A DNA stretch of 64,000 nt from Nectonema munidae (GCA_030549495.1 JAUIRK010000953.1:1-64000); one strand, 5' to 3'; shown: positions 24,453-36,481, counted from the first letter of the stretch. The notes: generated by a model from the letters alone, not told the origin. Translations and numbers: made by a program.

Positions 24453-24568
24453 GTCTACGACCATATCACGTTGAAAGCACTGGTTCCCTTTCGAACACCG
24501 AAATTAAGCAACGTCGAGCTCGGTTAGTACTTAGATACCGTATATTTTTAAAAAAATTTGTTGTAGAC
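24453..24568 (+). pseudogene. 5S rRNA copy P36, box C lost (H1 monomer 4)
   Basis: Normal to CTTAGAT, then ACCGTATATTTTT and an A run lead straight to TTGTTGTAGAC. The 3' edge with its terminator is duplicated just after. Confidence 0.88.
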
Positions 24569-24925
24569 TTTTATTACATTTTTTTTTAATTTTAGCTATA
24601 ATTTCATATATTATTAAAAAAAATTTGTTGTAGACTTTTATTACATTTTTTTTTAATTTTAGCTATAATTTCATAATAATTCATTTCGAATTTGGATATT
24701 ATCATCAAAATCACTTTTATTAAACTTTGAAGGTAAAATTTTTGTCTATAGTTAAACTAAAATGGTTGAACCTTTTTAATCAAGGTAAATGCTTATTTAC
24801 CGCTCTATCTATCATTTCACAACATGAATTAATTTATAAACTTGAAATTTAAATAAATTTTCTTGTTTGTTCTCAAATTTAATGATTATTGTTTTCACTA
24901 AAATGATATTTTTCAAAACATTAAT

Positions 24926-25042
24926 GTCTATGACCATATCACGTTGAAAGCACCGGTTCCCTTTCGAACACCGAAGTTAAATAACCTCGAGCTTGGTTAG
25001 TACTTAGATGGGTGATGCTTGGGAACCCCGGGTGTTGTAGAC
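24926..25042 (+). rRNA. 5S rRNA copy P37 (H1 monomer 5)
   Basis: 117 nt; TCTATGACC, TAAATAACCTCGAGCTTGG in box A/IE, and a base missing in GGTGATGCTTGG. Box A is altered, so activity is doubtful. Confidence 0.87.
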
Positions 25043-25331
25043 TTTTATTACATTTTTAAAAAAAAAATTTAGTTATAATTTCATAATAATTCATTTCGAA
25101 TTTGGATATTGTCATCAAAATCACTTTTATTAAACTTTGAAGGTAAAATTTTTTTCTATAGAACTAAAATGGTTGAACTTTTTAATCAAGGTAAATGCTT
25201 ATTTACCGCTCTATCTCTCATTTCATAATATAAATTAATTTATAAACTTGAAATTTAAATAAATTTTCTTGTTTGTTCTCAAATTTAATGATTATTGTTT
25301 TCACTAAAAGGATATTTTTCAAAATATTAAT

Positions 25332-25450
25332 GTCTACGACCATATCACGTTGAAAGCACCTGGTTCCCTTTCGAACACCGAAGTTAAGCAACGTCGAGCT
25401 CGGTTAGTACTTAGATGGGTGACCGCTTGGGAACGCCGAGTGTTGTAGAC
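25332..25450 (+). rRNA. 5S rRNA copy P38 (H1 monomer 6)
   Basis: 119 nt; CACCTGG insertion and GGGAACGCCG. Confidence 0.92.
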
Positions 25451-25741
25451 TTTTATTACATTTTTTTTTAATTTTAGCTATAATTTCAATAATAATTCAT
25501 TTCGAATTTGGATATTATCATCAAAATCACTTTTATTAAACTTTGAAGGTAAAATTTTTGTCTATAGTTAAACTAAAATGGTTGAATTTTTTTAATCAAG
25601 GTAAATGCTTATTTACCGCTCTATCTATCATTTCACAACATGAATTAATTTATAAACTTTAAATTTAAATAAATTTTCTTGTTTGTTCTCAAATTTAATG
25701 ATTATTGTTTTCACTAAAAGGATATTTTTCAAAATATTAAT

Positions 25742-25859
25742 GTCTACGACCATATCACGTTGAAAGCACTGGTTCCCTTTCGAACACCGAAGTTAAGCAA
25801 CCTCGAGCTCGGTTAGTACTTAGATGGGTGACTGCTTGGGAACCCCGAGTGTTGTAGAC
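25742..25859 (+). rRNA. 5S rRNA copy P39 (H1 monomer 7)
   Basis: 118 nt; CAACCTCG and GACTGCTT changes. Confidence 0.93.
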
Positions 25860-26134
25860 TTTTATTACATTTTATATATTCATAAAAATTCATTTTGAAT
25901 TTGGATATTGTCATCAAAATCACTTTTATTAAACTTTGAAGGTAAAATTTTTTTCTATAGTTAAACTAAAATGGTTGAACTTTTATAATCAAGGTAAATG
26001 CTTATTTACCGCTCTATCTTTCATTTCAAAATATGTATTAATTTATAAACTTGAAATTTAAATAAATTTTCTTGTTTGTTCTCAAATTTAATGATTATTG
26101 TTTTCACTAAAAGGATATTTTTCAAAATATTAAT

Positions 26135-26254
26135 GTCTACGACCATCTCACGTTGAAAGCACCGGTTCCCTTTCGAACACCGAAGTTAAGCAACGTCGAG
26201 CTCGGTTAGTAGTTAGATGGGTGACCGCTTGGGAACCCCGAGTGTTTTTTAGAC
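26135..26254 (+). rRNA. 5S rRNA copy P40 (H1 monomer 8)
   Basis: 120 nt; CATCTCACG, GTAGTTAG in box C, and GTGTTTTTTAGAC at the 3' stem, where a T run could terminate Pol III inside the gene. Confidence 0.88.
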
Positions 26255-26548
26255 TTTTATTACATTTTTTTAAAAAATTTTAGCTATAATTTTATAATAT
26301 ATTCATTTCGAATTTGGATATTGTCATCAAAATCACTTTTATTAAACTTTGAAGGTAAAAATTTTTATCTATAGTTAAACTAAAATGGTTGAATTTTTTT
26401 AATCAAGGTAAATGCTTATTTACCGCTCTATCTATCATTTCACAACATGAATTAATTTATAAACTTGAAATTTAAATAAATTTTCTTGTTTGTTCTCAAA
26501 TTTAATCATTATTGTTTTCACTAAAAGGATATTTTTCAAAATATAAAT

Positions 26549-26666
26549 GTCTACGACCATATCACGTTGAAAGCACTGGTTCCCTTTCGAACACCTAAGT
26601 TAAGCAACGTCGAGCTCGGTTAGTACTTAGATGGGTGACCGCTTGGGAACCCCGAGTGTTGTAGAC
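26549..26666 (+). rRNA. 5S rRNA copy P41 (H1 monomer 9)
   Basis: 118 nt; GCACTGG and CACCTAAGTT. Confidence 0.93.
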
Positions 26667-26958
26667 TTTTATTACATTTTTTTTTTAAATTTTAGCTATA
26701 ATTTCATAATAATTCATTTCGAATTTGGATATTATCATCAAAATCACTTTTATTAAACTTTGAAGGTAAAATTTTTGTCTATAGTTAAACTAAAATGGTT
26801 GAACTTTTTTAATCAAGGTAAATGCTTATTTACCACTCTATCTATCATTTCACAACATGAATTAATTTATAAACTTGAAATTTAAATAAATTTTCTTGTT
26901 TGTTCTCAAATTTAATGATTATTGTTTTCACTAAAAGGATATTTTTCAAAATATTAAT

Positions 26959-27074
26959 GTCTACGACCATATCACGTTGAAACCACTGGTTCCCTTTCGA
27001 ACACCGAAGTTAAGCAACGTCCAGCTCGGTTAGTACTTAGATACCGTATATTTTTAAAAAAATTTGTTGTAGAC
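26959..27074 (+). pseudogene. 5S rRNA copy P42, box C lost (H1 monomer 10)
   Basis: GAAACCACTGG, GTCCAGC, then the ACCGTATA truncation. Most of the following spacer is missing, and the next gene starts 258 bp after this one starts. Confidence 0.88.
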
Positions 27075-27216
27075 TTTTATTACATTTTTTTAATTTTAGC
27101 TATAATTTCATAATATAAATTAATTTATAAACTTGAAATTTAAATAAATTTTCTTGTTTGTTCTCAAATTTAATGATTATTGTTTTCACTAAAAGGATAT
27201 TTTTCAAAATATTAAT

Positions 27217-27334
27217 GTCTACGACCATATCACGTTGAAAGCACTGGTTCCCTTTCGAACACCGAAGTTAAGCAACATCGAGCTCGGTTAGTACTTAGAT
27301 GGGTGACCGCTTGGGAACCCCTAGTGTTGTAGAC
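27217..27334 (+). rRNA. 5S rRNA copy P43 (H2 monomer 1)
   Basis: 118 nt, same markers as P32. Confidence 0.94.
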
Positions 27335-27625
27335 TTTTAATACATTTTTTTTTTAATTTTAGCTATAATTTCATAATAATTCATTTCGAATTTGGATATT
27401 ATCATCAAAATCACTTTTATTAAACTTTGAAGGTAAAATTTTTGTCTATAGTTAAACTAAAATGGTTGAACCTTTTATAATCAGGTAAATGCTTATTTAC
27501 CGCTCTATCTATCATTTCACAACATGAATTAATTTATAAACTTGAAATTTAAATAAATTTTCTTGTTTGTTCTCAAATTTAATGATAATTGTTTTCACTA
27601 AAAGGATATTTTTCAAAATATTAAT

Positions 27626-27743
27626 GTCTACGACCATATCACGTTGAAAGAACCGGTTCCCTTTCGAACACCGAAGTTAAGCAACGTCGAGCTCGGTTAG
27701 TACATAGATGGGTGACCGCTTGGGAACCCCAAGTTTTGTAGAC
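27626..27743 (+). rRNA. 5S rRNA copy P44 (H2 monomer 2)
   Basis: 118 nt, same markers as P33. Confidence 0.93.
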
Positions 27744-28032
27744 TTTTATTACATTTTTTAAAAAATTTTAGCTATAATTTCATAATAATTCATTTCGAAT
27801 TTGGATATTGTCATCAAAATCACTTTTATTAAACATTGAAGGTAAATTTTTATCTATAGTTAAACTAAATGGTTGAACTTTTTTAATCAAGGTAAATGCT
27901 TATTTACCACTCTATCTATCATTTCACAACATGAATTAATTTATAAACTTTAAATTTAAATTAATTTTCTTGTTTGTTCTCAAATTTAATGATTATTGTT
28001 TTCACTAAAAGGATATTTTTCAAAACCTTAAT

Positions 28033-28149
28033 GTCTAGACCATGTCACGTTGAAAGCACCGGTTCCCTTTCGAACATTGATGTTAAGCAACGTCGAGCTC
28101 GGTTAGTACTTAGATGGGTGACCGCTTGGGAACCCCGAGTTTTGTAGAC
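28033..28149 (+). rRNA. 5S rRNA copy P45 (H2 monomer 3)
   Basis: 117 nt; GTCTAGACC 5' end, CATTGATG. Confidence 0.88.
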
Positions 28150-28439
28150 TTTTATTACATTTTTTAAAAAATTTTAGCTATAATTTCATAATAATTCATT
28201 TCGAATTTGGATATTGTCATCAAAATCACTTTTATTAAACATTGAAGGTAAATTTTTATCTATATGTTAAACTAAATGGTTGAACTTTTTTAATCAAGGT
28301 AAATGCTTATTTACCACTCTATCTATCATTTCACAACATGAATTAATTTATAAACTTTAAATTTAAATAAATTTTCTTGTTTGTTCTCAAATTTAATGAT
28401 TATTGTTTTCACTAAAAGGATATTTTTCAAAATATTAAT

Positions 28440-28556
28440 GTCTACGACCATATCACGTTGAAAGCACTGGTTCCCTTTCCAACACCGAAATTAAGCAACG
28501 TCGAGCTCGGTTAGTACTTAGATGCCGTATCTTTTGGAAAAAAATTTGTTGTAGAC
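28440..28556 (+). pseudogene. 5S rRNA copy P46, box C lost (H2 monomer 4)
   Basis: TTTCCAACACCGAAATT, then GATGCCGTATCTTTTGG replaces the 3' third; edge duplication follows as at P36. Confidence 0.88.
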
Positions 28557-28913
28557 TTTTATTACATTTTTTTTTAATTTTAGCTATAATTTCATATATT
28601 TTTAAAAAAAATTTGTTGTAGACTTTTATTACATTTTTTTTAATTTTAGCTATAATTTCATAATAATTCATTTCGAATTTGGATATTATCATCAAAATCA
28701 CTTTTATTAAACTTTGAAGGTAAAATTTTTTGTCTATAGTTAAACTAAAATGGTTGAACCTTTTTAATCAAGGTAAATGCTTATTTACCGCTCTATCTAT
28801 CATTTCACAACATGAATTAATTTATAAACTTGAAATTTAAATAAATTTTCTTGTTTGTTCTCAAATTTAATGATTATAGTTTTCACTAAAATGATATTTT
28901 TCAAAACATTAAT

Positions 28914-29030
28914 GTCTATGACCATATCACGTTGAAAGCACCGGTTCCCTTTCGAACACCGAAGTTAAATAACCTCGAGCTTGGTTAGTACTTAGATGGG
29001 TGATGCTTGGAAACCCCGGGTGTTGTAGAC
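28914..29030 (+). rRNA. 5S rRNA copy P47 (H2 monomer 5)
   Basis: 117 nt; same altered box A as P37, plus CTTGGAAACC. Confidence 0.87.
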
Positions 29031-29319
29031 TTTTATTACATTTTTTTAAAAAAATTTAGTTATAATTTCATAATAATTCATTTCGAATTTGGATATTGTC
29101 ATCAAAATCACTTTTATTAAACTTTGAAGGTAAAATTTTTTTCTATAGAACAAAAATGGTTGAACTTTTTTAATCAAGGTAAATGCTTATTTACCGCTCT
29201 ATCTCTCATTTCATAATATAAATTAATTTATAAACTTGAAATTTAAATAAATTTTCTTGTTTGTTCTCAAATTTAATGATTATTGTTTTCACTAAAAGGA
29301 TATTTTTCAAAATATTAAT

Positions 29320-29437
29320 GTCTACGACCATATCACGTTGAAAGCACTGGTTCCCTTTCGAACACCGAAGTTAAGCAACGTCGAGCTCGGTTAGTACTTA
29401 GATGGGTGACCGCTTGGGAACGCCGAGTGTTGTAGAC
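29320..29437 (+). rRNA. 5S rRNA copy P48 (H2 monomer 6)
   Basis: 118 nt; GCACTGG and GGGAACGCCG. Confidence 0.93.
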
Positions 29438-29726
29438 TTTTATTACATTTTTTTTAATTTTAGCTATAATTTCATAATAATTCATTTCGAATTTGGATAT
29501 TATCATCAAAATCACTTTTATTAAACTTTGAAGGTAAAATTTTTGTCTATAGTTAAACTAAAATGTTTGAACTTTTTTAATCAAGGTAAATGCTTATTTA
29601 CCGCTCTATCTATCATTTCACAACATGAATTAATTTATAAACTTTAAATTTAAATAAATTTTCTTGTTTGTTCTCAAATTTAATGATTATAGTTTTCACT
29701 AAAAGGATATTTTTCAAAACATTAAT

Positions 29727-29843
29727 GTCTATGACCATATCACGTTGAAAGCACCGGTTCCCTTTCGAACACCGAAGTTAAATAACCTCGAGCTTGGTTA
29801 GTACTTAGATGGGTGATGCTTGGGAACCCCGGGTGTTGTAGAC
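29727..29843 (+). rRNA. 5S rRNA copy P49 (H2 monomer 7)
   Basis: 117 nt; TCTATGACC and TAAATAACCTCG, so it resembles monomer 5 more than H1 monomer 7. Confidence 0.87.
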
Positions 29844-30104
29844 TTTTATTACATTTATATATTCATTTCGAATTTGGATATTGTCATCAAAATCACTTTT
29901 ATTAAACTTTGAAGGTAAATTTTTTCTATAGTTAAACTAAAATGGTTGAACTTTTATAATCAGGTAAATGCTTATTTACCGCTCTATCTTTCATTCCAAA
30001 ATATGTATTAATTTATAAACTTGAAATTTAAATAAATTTTCTTGTTTGTTCTCAAATTTAATGATTATTGTTTTCACTAAAAGGATATTTTTCAAAACAT
30101 TAAT

Positions 30105-30222
30105 GTCTACGACCATCTCACGTTGAAAGCACCGGTTCCCTTTCGAACACCGAAGTTAAGCAACGTCGAGCTCGGTTAGTAGTTAGATGGGTGACCGCTT
30201 GGGAACCCCGAGTTTTTTAGAC
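30105..30222 (+). rRNA. 5S rRNA copy P50 (H2 monomer 8)
   Basis: 118 nt; CATCTCACG, GTAGTTAG, GAGTTTTTTAGAC. Confidence 0.88.
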
Positions 30223-30511
30223 TTTTATTACATTTTTTAAAAAAATTTTAGCTATAATTTTATAATAATTCATTTCGAATTTGTATATTGTCATCAAAAT
30301 CACTTTTATTAAACATTGAAGGTAAATTTTTATCTATAGTTAAACTAAATGGTTGAACTTTTTAATCAAGGTAAATGCTTATTTACCGCTCTATCTATCA
30401 TTTCACAACATGAATTAATTTATAAACTTGAAATTTAAATAAATTTTCTTGTTTGTTCTCAAATTTAATGATTATTGTTTTCACTAAAAGAATATTTTTC
30501 AAAACATAAAT

Positions 30512-30629
30512 GTCTACGACCATATCACGTTGAAAGCACTGGTTCCCTTTCGAACACCTAAGTTAAGCAACGTCGAGCTCGGTTAGTACTTAGATGGGTG
30601 ACCGCTTGGGAACCCCGAGTGTTGTAGAC
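30512..30629 (+). rRNA. 5S rRNA copy P51 (H2 monomer 9)
   Basis: 118 nt; GCACTGG and CACCTAAGTT. Confidence 0.93.
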
Positions 30630-30919
30630 TTTTATTACATTTTTTTTTAAATTTTAGCTATAATTTCATAATAATTCATTTCGAATTTGGATATTATGAT
30701 CAAAATCACTTTTATTAAACTTTGAAGGTAAATTTTTATCTATAGTTAAACTAAAATGGTTGAACTTTTTTAATCAAGGTAAATGCTTATTTACCACTCT
30801 ATCTATCATTTCACAACATGAATTAATTTATAAACTTGAAATTTAAATAAATTTTCTTGTTTGTTCTCAAATTTAATGATTATTGTTTTCACTAAAAGGA
30901 TATTTTTCAAAATATTAAT

Positions 30920-31035
30920 GTCTACGACCATATCACGTTGAAACCACTGGTTCCCTTTCGAACACCGAAGTTAAGCAACGTCGAGCTCGGTTAGTACTTA
31001 GATACCGTATATTTTTAAAAAAATTTGTTGTAGAC
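30920..31035 (+). pseudogene. 5S rRNA copy P52, box C lost (H2 monomer 10)
   Basis: GAAACCACTGG, then the ACCGTATA truncation; the next gene starts 259 bp on. Confidence 0.88.
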
Positions 31036-31178
31036 TTTTATTACATTTTTTTTAATTTTAGCTATAATTTCATAATATAAATTAATTTATAAACTTGAAA
31101 TTTAAATAAATTTTCTTGTTTGTTCTCAAATTTAATGATTATTGTTTTCACTAAAAGGATATTTTTCAAAATATTAAT

Positions 31179-31296
31179 GTCTACGACCATATCACGTTGA
31201 AAGCACTGGTTCCCTTTCGAACACCGAAGTTAAGCAACATCGAGCTCGGTTAGTACTTAGATGGGTGACCGCTTGGGAACCCCTAGTGTTGTAGAC
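31179..31296 (+). rRNA. 5S rRNA copy P53 (H3 monomer 1)
   Basis: 118 nt, markers of monomer 1. Confidence 0.94.
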
Positions 31297-31587
31297 TTTT
31301 AATACATTTTTTTTTTTAATTTTAGCTATAATTTCATAATAATTCATTTCGAATTTGGATATTATCATCAAAATCACTTTTATTAAACTTTGAAGGTAAA
31401 ATTTTTGTCTATAGTTAAACTAAAATGGTTGAACTTTTATAATCAGGTAAATGCTTATTTACCGCTCTATCTATCATTTCACAACATGAATTAATTTATA
31501 AACTTGAAATTTAAATAAATTTTCTTGTTTGTTCTCAAATTTAATGATAATTGTTTTCACTAAAAGGATATTTTTCAAAATATTAAT

Positions 31588-31705
31588 GTCTACGACCATA
31601 TCACGTTGAAAGAACCGGTTCCCTTTCGAACACCGAAGTTAAGCAACGTCGAGCTCGGTTAGTACATAGATGGGTGACCGCTTGGGAACCCCAAGTTTTG
31701 TAGAC
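31588..31705 (+). rRNA. 5S rRNA copy P54 (H3 monomer 2)
   Basis: 118 nt, markers of monomer 2. Confidence 0.93.
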
Positions 31706-31994
31706 TTTTATTACATTTTTTAAAAAATTTTAGCTATAATTTCATAATAATTCATTTCGAATTTGGATATTGTCATCAAAATCACTTTTATTAAACATTG
31801 AAGGTAAATTTTTATCTATAGTTAAACTAAATGGTTGAACTTTTTTAATCAAGGTAAATGCTTATTTACCACTCTATCTATCATTTCACAACATGAATTA
31901 ATTTATAAACTTTAAATTTAAATTAATTTTCTTGTTTGTTCTCAAATTTAATGATTATTGTTTTCACTAAAAGGATATTTTTCAAAACCTTAAT

Positions 31995-32110
31995 GTCTGA
32001 CCATGTCACGTTGAAAGCACCGGTTCCCTTTCGAACATTGATGTTAAGCAACGTCGAGCTCGGTTAGTACTTAGATGGGTGACCGCTTGGGAACCCCGAG
32101 TTTTGTAGAC
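31995..32110 (+). rRNA. 5S rRNA copy P55 (H3 monomer 3)
   Basis: 116 nt; GTCTGACC and CATTGATG. Confidence 0.88.
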
Positions 32111-32400
32111 TTTTATTACATTTTTTAAAAAAATTTTAGCTATAATTTCATAATAATTCATTTCGAATTTGGATATTGTCATCAAAATCACTTTTATTAA
32201 ACATTGAAGGTAAATTTTTATCTATATGTTAAACTAAATGGTTGAACTTTTTAATCAAGGTAAATGCTTATTTACCACTCTATCTATCATTTCACAACAT
32301 GAATTAATTTATAAACTTTAAATTTAAATAAATTTTCTTGTTTGTTCTCAAATTTAATGATTATTGTTTTCACTAAAAGGATATTTTTCAAAATATTAAT

Positions 32401-32516
32401 GTCTACGACCATATCACGTTGAAAGCACTGGTTCCCTTTCCAACACCGAAATTAAGCAACGTCGAGCTCGGTTAGTACTTAGATGCCGTATATTTTTAAA
32501 AAAATTTGTTGTAGAC
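32401..32516 (+). pseudogene. 5S rRNA copy P56, box C lost (H3 monomer 4)
   Basis: GATGCCGTATATTTTT truncation, followed by the duplicated edge. Confidence 0.88.
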
Positions 32517-32873
32517 TTTTATTACATTTTTTTTTAATTTTAGCTATAATTTCATATATTTTTAAAAAAAATTTGTTGTAGACTTTTATTACATTTTTTT
32601 TTAATTTTAGCTATAATTTCATAATAATTCATTTCGAATTTGGATATTATCATCAAAATCACTTTTATTAAACTTTGAAGGTAAAATTTTTGTCTATAGT
32701 TAAACTAAAATGGTTGAACCTTTTTAATCAAGGTAAATGCTTATTTACCGCTCTATCTATCATTTCACAACATGAATTAATTTATAAACTTGAAATTTAA
32801 ATAAATTTTCTTGTTTGTTCTCAAATTTAATGATTATAGTTTTCACTAAAATGATATTTTTCAAAACATTAAT

Positions 32874-32990
32874 GTCTATGACCATATCACGTTGAAAGCA
32901 CCGGTTCCCTTTCGAACACCGAAGTTAAATAACCTCGAGCTTGGTTAGTACTTAGATGGGTGATGCTTGGAAACCCCGGGTGTTGTAGAC
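32874..32990 (+). rRNA. 5S rRNA copy P57 (H3 monomer 5)
   Basis: 117 nt; altered box A (TAAATAACCTCG). Confidence 0.87.
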
Positions 32991-33279
32991 TTTTATTACA
33001 TTTTTAAAAAAAAATTTAGTTATAATTTCATAATAATTCATTTCGAATTTGGATATTGTCATCAAAATCACTTTTATTAAACTTTGAAGGTAAAATTTTT
33101 TTCTATAGAACAAAAATGGTTGAACCTTTTTAATCAAGGTAAATGCTTATTTACCGCTCTATCTCTCATTTCATAATATAAATTAATTTATAAACTTGAA
33201 ATTTAAATAAATTTTCTTGTTTGTTCTCAAATTTAATGATTATTGTTTTCACTAAAAGGATATTTTTCAAAACATTAAT

Positions 33280-33397
33280 GTCTACGACCATATCACGTTG
33301 AAAGCACCGGTTCCTTTTCGAACACCGAAGTTAAGCAACATCGAGCTCGGTTAGTACTTAGATGGGTGACCGCTTGGGAACCCCGAGTGTTGTAGAC
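33280..33397 (+). rRNA. 5S rRNA copy P58 (H3 monomer 6)
   Basis: 118 nt; CAACATCG and a normal CCCCGAG end, unlike monomer 6 of H2 and H4. Confidence 0.93.
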
Positions 33398-33689
33398 TTT
33401 TATTACATTTTTTTTTTAATTTTAGCTATAATTTCATAATAATTCATTTCGAATTTGGATATTATCATCAAAATCACTTTTATTAAACTTTGAAGGTAAA
33501 ATTTTTGTCTATAGTTAAACTAAAATGGTTGAACTTTTTTAATCAAGGTAAATGCTTATTTACCGCTCTATCTATCATTCCACAACATGAATTAATTTAT
33601 AAACTTGAAATTTAAATAAATTTTTTTTGTTTGTTCTCAAATTTAATGATTATAGTTTTCACTAAAAGGATATTTTTCAAAACATTAAT

Positions 33690-33807
33690 GTCTACGACCA
33701 TATCACGTTGAAAGCACCGGTTCCCTTTCGAACACCGAAGTTAAGTAACCTCGAGCTCGGTTAGTACTTAGATGGGTGACCGCTTGGAAACCCCGGGTGT
33801 TGTAGAC
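33690..33807 (+). rRNA. 5S rRNA copy P59 (H3 monomer 7)
   Basis: 118 nt; TAAGTAACCTCG, partly restored relative to P49 and P69. Confidence 0.9.
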
Positions 33808-34070
33808 TTTTATTACATTTATATATTCATTTCGAATTTGGATATTGTCATCAAAAACACTTTTATTAAACTTTGAAGGTAAAATTTTTGTCTATAGTTA
33901 AACTAAAATGGTTGAACTTTTTTAATCAGGTAAATGCTTATTTACCGCTCTATCTATCATTCCAAAATATGTATTAATTTATAAACTTGAAATTTAAATA
34001 AATTTTCTTGTTTGTTCTCAAATTTAATGATTATTGTTTTCACTAAAAGGATATTTTTCAAAACATTAAT

Positions 34071-34188
34071 GTCTACGACCATATCACGTTGAAAGCACCG
34101 GTTCCCTTTCGAACACCGAAGTTAAGCAACGTCGAGCTCGGTTAGTAGTTAGATGGGTGACCGCTTGGGAACCCCGAGTTTTTTAGAC
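34071..34188 (+). rRNA. 5S rRNA copy P60 (H3 monomer 8)
   Basis: 118 nt; GTAGTTAG and GAGTTTTTTAGAC. Confidence 0.88.
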
Positions 34189-34477
34189 TTTTATTACATT
34201 TTTTAAAAAAATTTTAGCTATAATTTCATAATAATTCATTTCGAATTTGGATATTGTCATCAAAATCACTTTTATTAAACATTGAAGGTAAATTTTTATC
34301 TATAGTTAAACTAAATGGTTGAACTTTTTAATCAAGGTAAATGCTTATTTACCGCTCTATCTATCATTCCACAACATGAATTAATTTATAAACTTGAAAT
34401 TTAAATAAATTTTCTTGTTTGTTCTCAAATTTAATGATTATTGTTTTCACTAAAAGAATATTTTTCAAAACATAAAT

Positions 34478-34595
34478 GTCTACGACCATATCACGTTGAA
34501 AGCACTGGTTCCCTTTCGAACACCTAAGTTAAGCAACGTCGAGCTCGGTTAGTACTTAGATGGGTGACCGCTTGGGAACCCCGAGTGTTGTAGAC
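34478..34595 (+). rRNA. 5S rRNA copy P61 (H3 monomer 9)
   Basis: 118 nt; CACCTAAGTT. Confidence 0.93.
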
Positions 34596-34885
34596 TTTTA
34601 TTACATTTTTTTTTTAAATTTTAGCTATAATTTCATAATAATTCATTTCGAATTTGGATATTATGATCAAAATCACTTTTATTAAACTTTGAAGGTAAAT
34701 TTTTATCTATAGTTAAACTAAAATGGTTGAACTTTTTAATCAAGGTAAATGCTTATTTACCACTCTATCTATCATTTCACAACATGAATTAATTTATAAA
34801 CTTGAAATTTAAATAAATTTTCTTGTTTGTTCTCAAATTTAATGATTATTGTTTTCACTAAAAGGATATTTTTCAAAATATTAAT

Positions 34886-35001
34886 GTCTACGACCATATC
34901 ACGTTGAAACCACTGGTTCCCTTTCGAACACCGAAGTTAAGCAACGTCGAGCTCGGTTAGTACTTAGATACCGTATATTTTTAAAAAAATTTGTTGTAGA
35001 C
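34886..35001 (+). pseudogene. 5S rRNA copy P62, box C lost (H3 monomer 10)
   Basis: ACCGTATA truncation; the next gene starts 260 bp on. Confidence 0.88.
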
Positions 35002-35145
35002 TTTTATTACATTTTTTTTTAATTTTAGCTATAATTTCATAATATAAATTAATTTATAAACTTGAAATTTAAATAAATTTTCTTGTTTGTTCTCAAATTT
35101 AATGATTATTGTTTTCACTAAAAGGATATTTTTCAAAATATTAAT

Positions 35146-35263
35146 GTCTACGACCATATCACGTTGAAAGCACTGGTTCCCTTTCGAACACCGAAGTTAA
35201 GCAACATCGAGCTCGGTTAGTACTTAGATGGGTGACCGCTTGGGAACCCCTAGTGTTGTAGAC
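35146..35263 (+). rRNA. 5S rRNA copy P63 (H4 monomer 1)
   Basis: 118 nt, markers of monomer 1. Confidence 0.94.
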
Positions 35264-35554
35264 TTTTAATACATTTTTTTTTTTAATTTTAGCTATAATT
35301 TCATAATAATTCATTTCGAATTTGGATATTATCATCAAAATCACTTTTATTAAACTTTGAAGGTAAAATTTTTGTCTATAGTTAAACTAAAATGGTTGAA
35401 CTTTTATAATCAGGTAAATGCTTATTTACCGCTCTATCTATCATTTCACAACATGAATTAATTTATAAACTTGAAATTTAAATAAATTTTCTTGTTTGTT
35501 CTCAAATTTAATGATAATTGTTTTCACTAAAAGGATATTTTTCAAAATATTAAT

Positions 35555-35672
35555 GTCTACGACCATATCACGTTGAAAGAACCGGTTCCCTTTCGAACAC
35601 CGAAGTTAAGCAACGTCGAGCTCGGTTAGTACATAGATGGGTGACCGCTTGGGAACCCCAAGTTTTGTAGAC
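35555..35672 (+). rRNA. 5S rRNA copy P64 (H4 monomer 2)
   Basis: 118 nt, markers of monomer 2. Confidence 0.93.
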
Positions 35673-35959
35673 TTTTATTACATTTTTAAAAAATTTTAGC
35701 TATAATTTCATAATAATTCATTTCGAATTTGGATATTGTCATCAAAATCACTTTTATTAAACATTGAAGGTAAATTTTTATCTATAGTTAAACTAAATGG
35801 TTGAACTTTTTAATCAAGGTAAATGCTTATTTACCACTCTATCTATCATTTCACAACATGAATTAATTTATAAACTTTAAATTTAAATTAATTTTCTTGT
35901 TTGTTCTCAAATTTAATGATTATTGTTTTCACTAAAAGGATATTTTTCAAAACCTTAAT

Positions 35960-36075
35960 GTCTGACCATGTCACGTTGAAAGCACCGGTTCCCTTTCGAA
36001 CATTGATGTTAAGCAACGTCGAGCTCGGTTAGTACTTAGATGGGTGACCGCTTGGGAACCCCGAGTTTTGTAGAC
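35960..36075 (+). rRNA. 5S rRNA copy P65 (H4 monomer 3)
   Basis: 116 nt; GTCTGACC and CATTGATG. Confidence 0.88.
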
Positions 36076-36365
36076 TTTTATTACATTTTTTAAAAAAATT
36101 TTAGCTATAATTTCATAATAATTCATTTCGAATTTGGATATTGTCATCAAAATCACTTTTATTAAACATTGAAGGTAAATTTTTATCTATATGTTAAACT
36201 AAATGGTTGAACTTTTTAATCAAGGTAAATGCTTATTTACCACTCTATCTATCATTTCACAACATGAATTAATTTATAAACTTTAAATTTAAATAAATTT
36301 TCTTGTTTGTTCTCAAATTTAATGATTATTGTTTTCACTAAAAGGATATTTTTCAAAATATTAAT

Positions 36366-36481
36366 GTCTACGACCATATCACGTTGAAAGCACTGGTTCC
36401 CTTTCCAACACCGAAATTAAGCAACGTCGAGCTCGGTTAGTACTTAGATGCCGTATATTTTTAAAAAAATTTGTTGTAGAC
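36366..36481 (+). pseudogene. 5S rRNA copy P66, box C lost (H4 monomer 4)
   Basis: GATGCCGTATATTTTT truncation with duplicated edge. Confidence 0.88.

Larger units (their letters stand above)
22811..27216 (+). repeat. 5S higher-order repeat, copy H1 (11 monomers)
   Basis: First copy of the large higher-order repeat, 4,406 bp. Monomers carry private markers in a fixed order: CCTAGTG 3' end; AGAACCGG/TACATAG; GTCTGACC with CATTGATG; truncated ACCGTATA form; TAAATAACCTCG; AACGCCG; GTAGTTAG; CCTAAGTT; a second truncated form. One additional monomer (24,044) explains why it is longer than the other copies. Confidence 0.85.
27217..31178 (+). repeat. 5S higher-order repeat, copy H2 (10 monomers)
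   Basis: Second copy, 3,962 bp, with monomers starting at 27,217, 27,626, 28,033, 28,440, 28,914, 29,320, 29,727, 30,105, 30,512 and 30,920. Each monomer matches the one a whole repeat away far better than its direct neighbours. Confidence 0.9.
31179..35145 (+). repeat. 5S higher-order repeat, copy H3 (10 monomers)
   Basis: Third copy, 3,967 bp, with monomer offsets within a few bases of those in H2. Monomers 6 and 7 (33,280 and 33,690) differ from H2 and H4 at several positions, which suggests local gene conversion from another monomer type. Confidence 0.9.
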
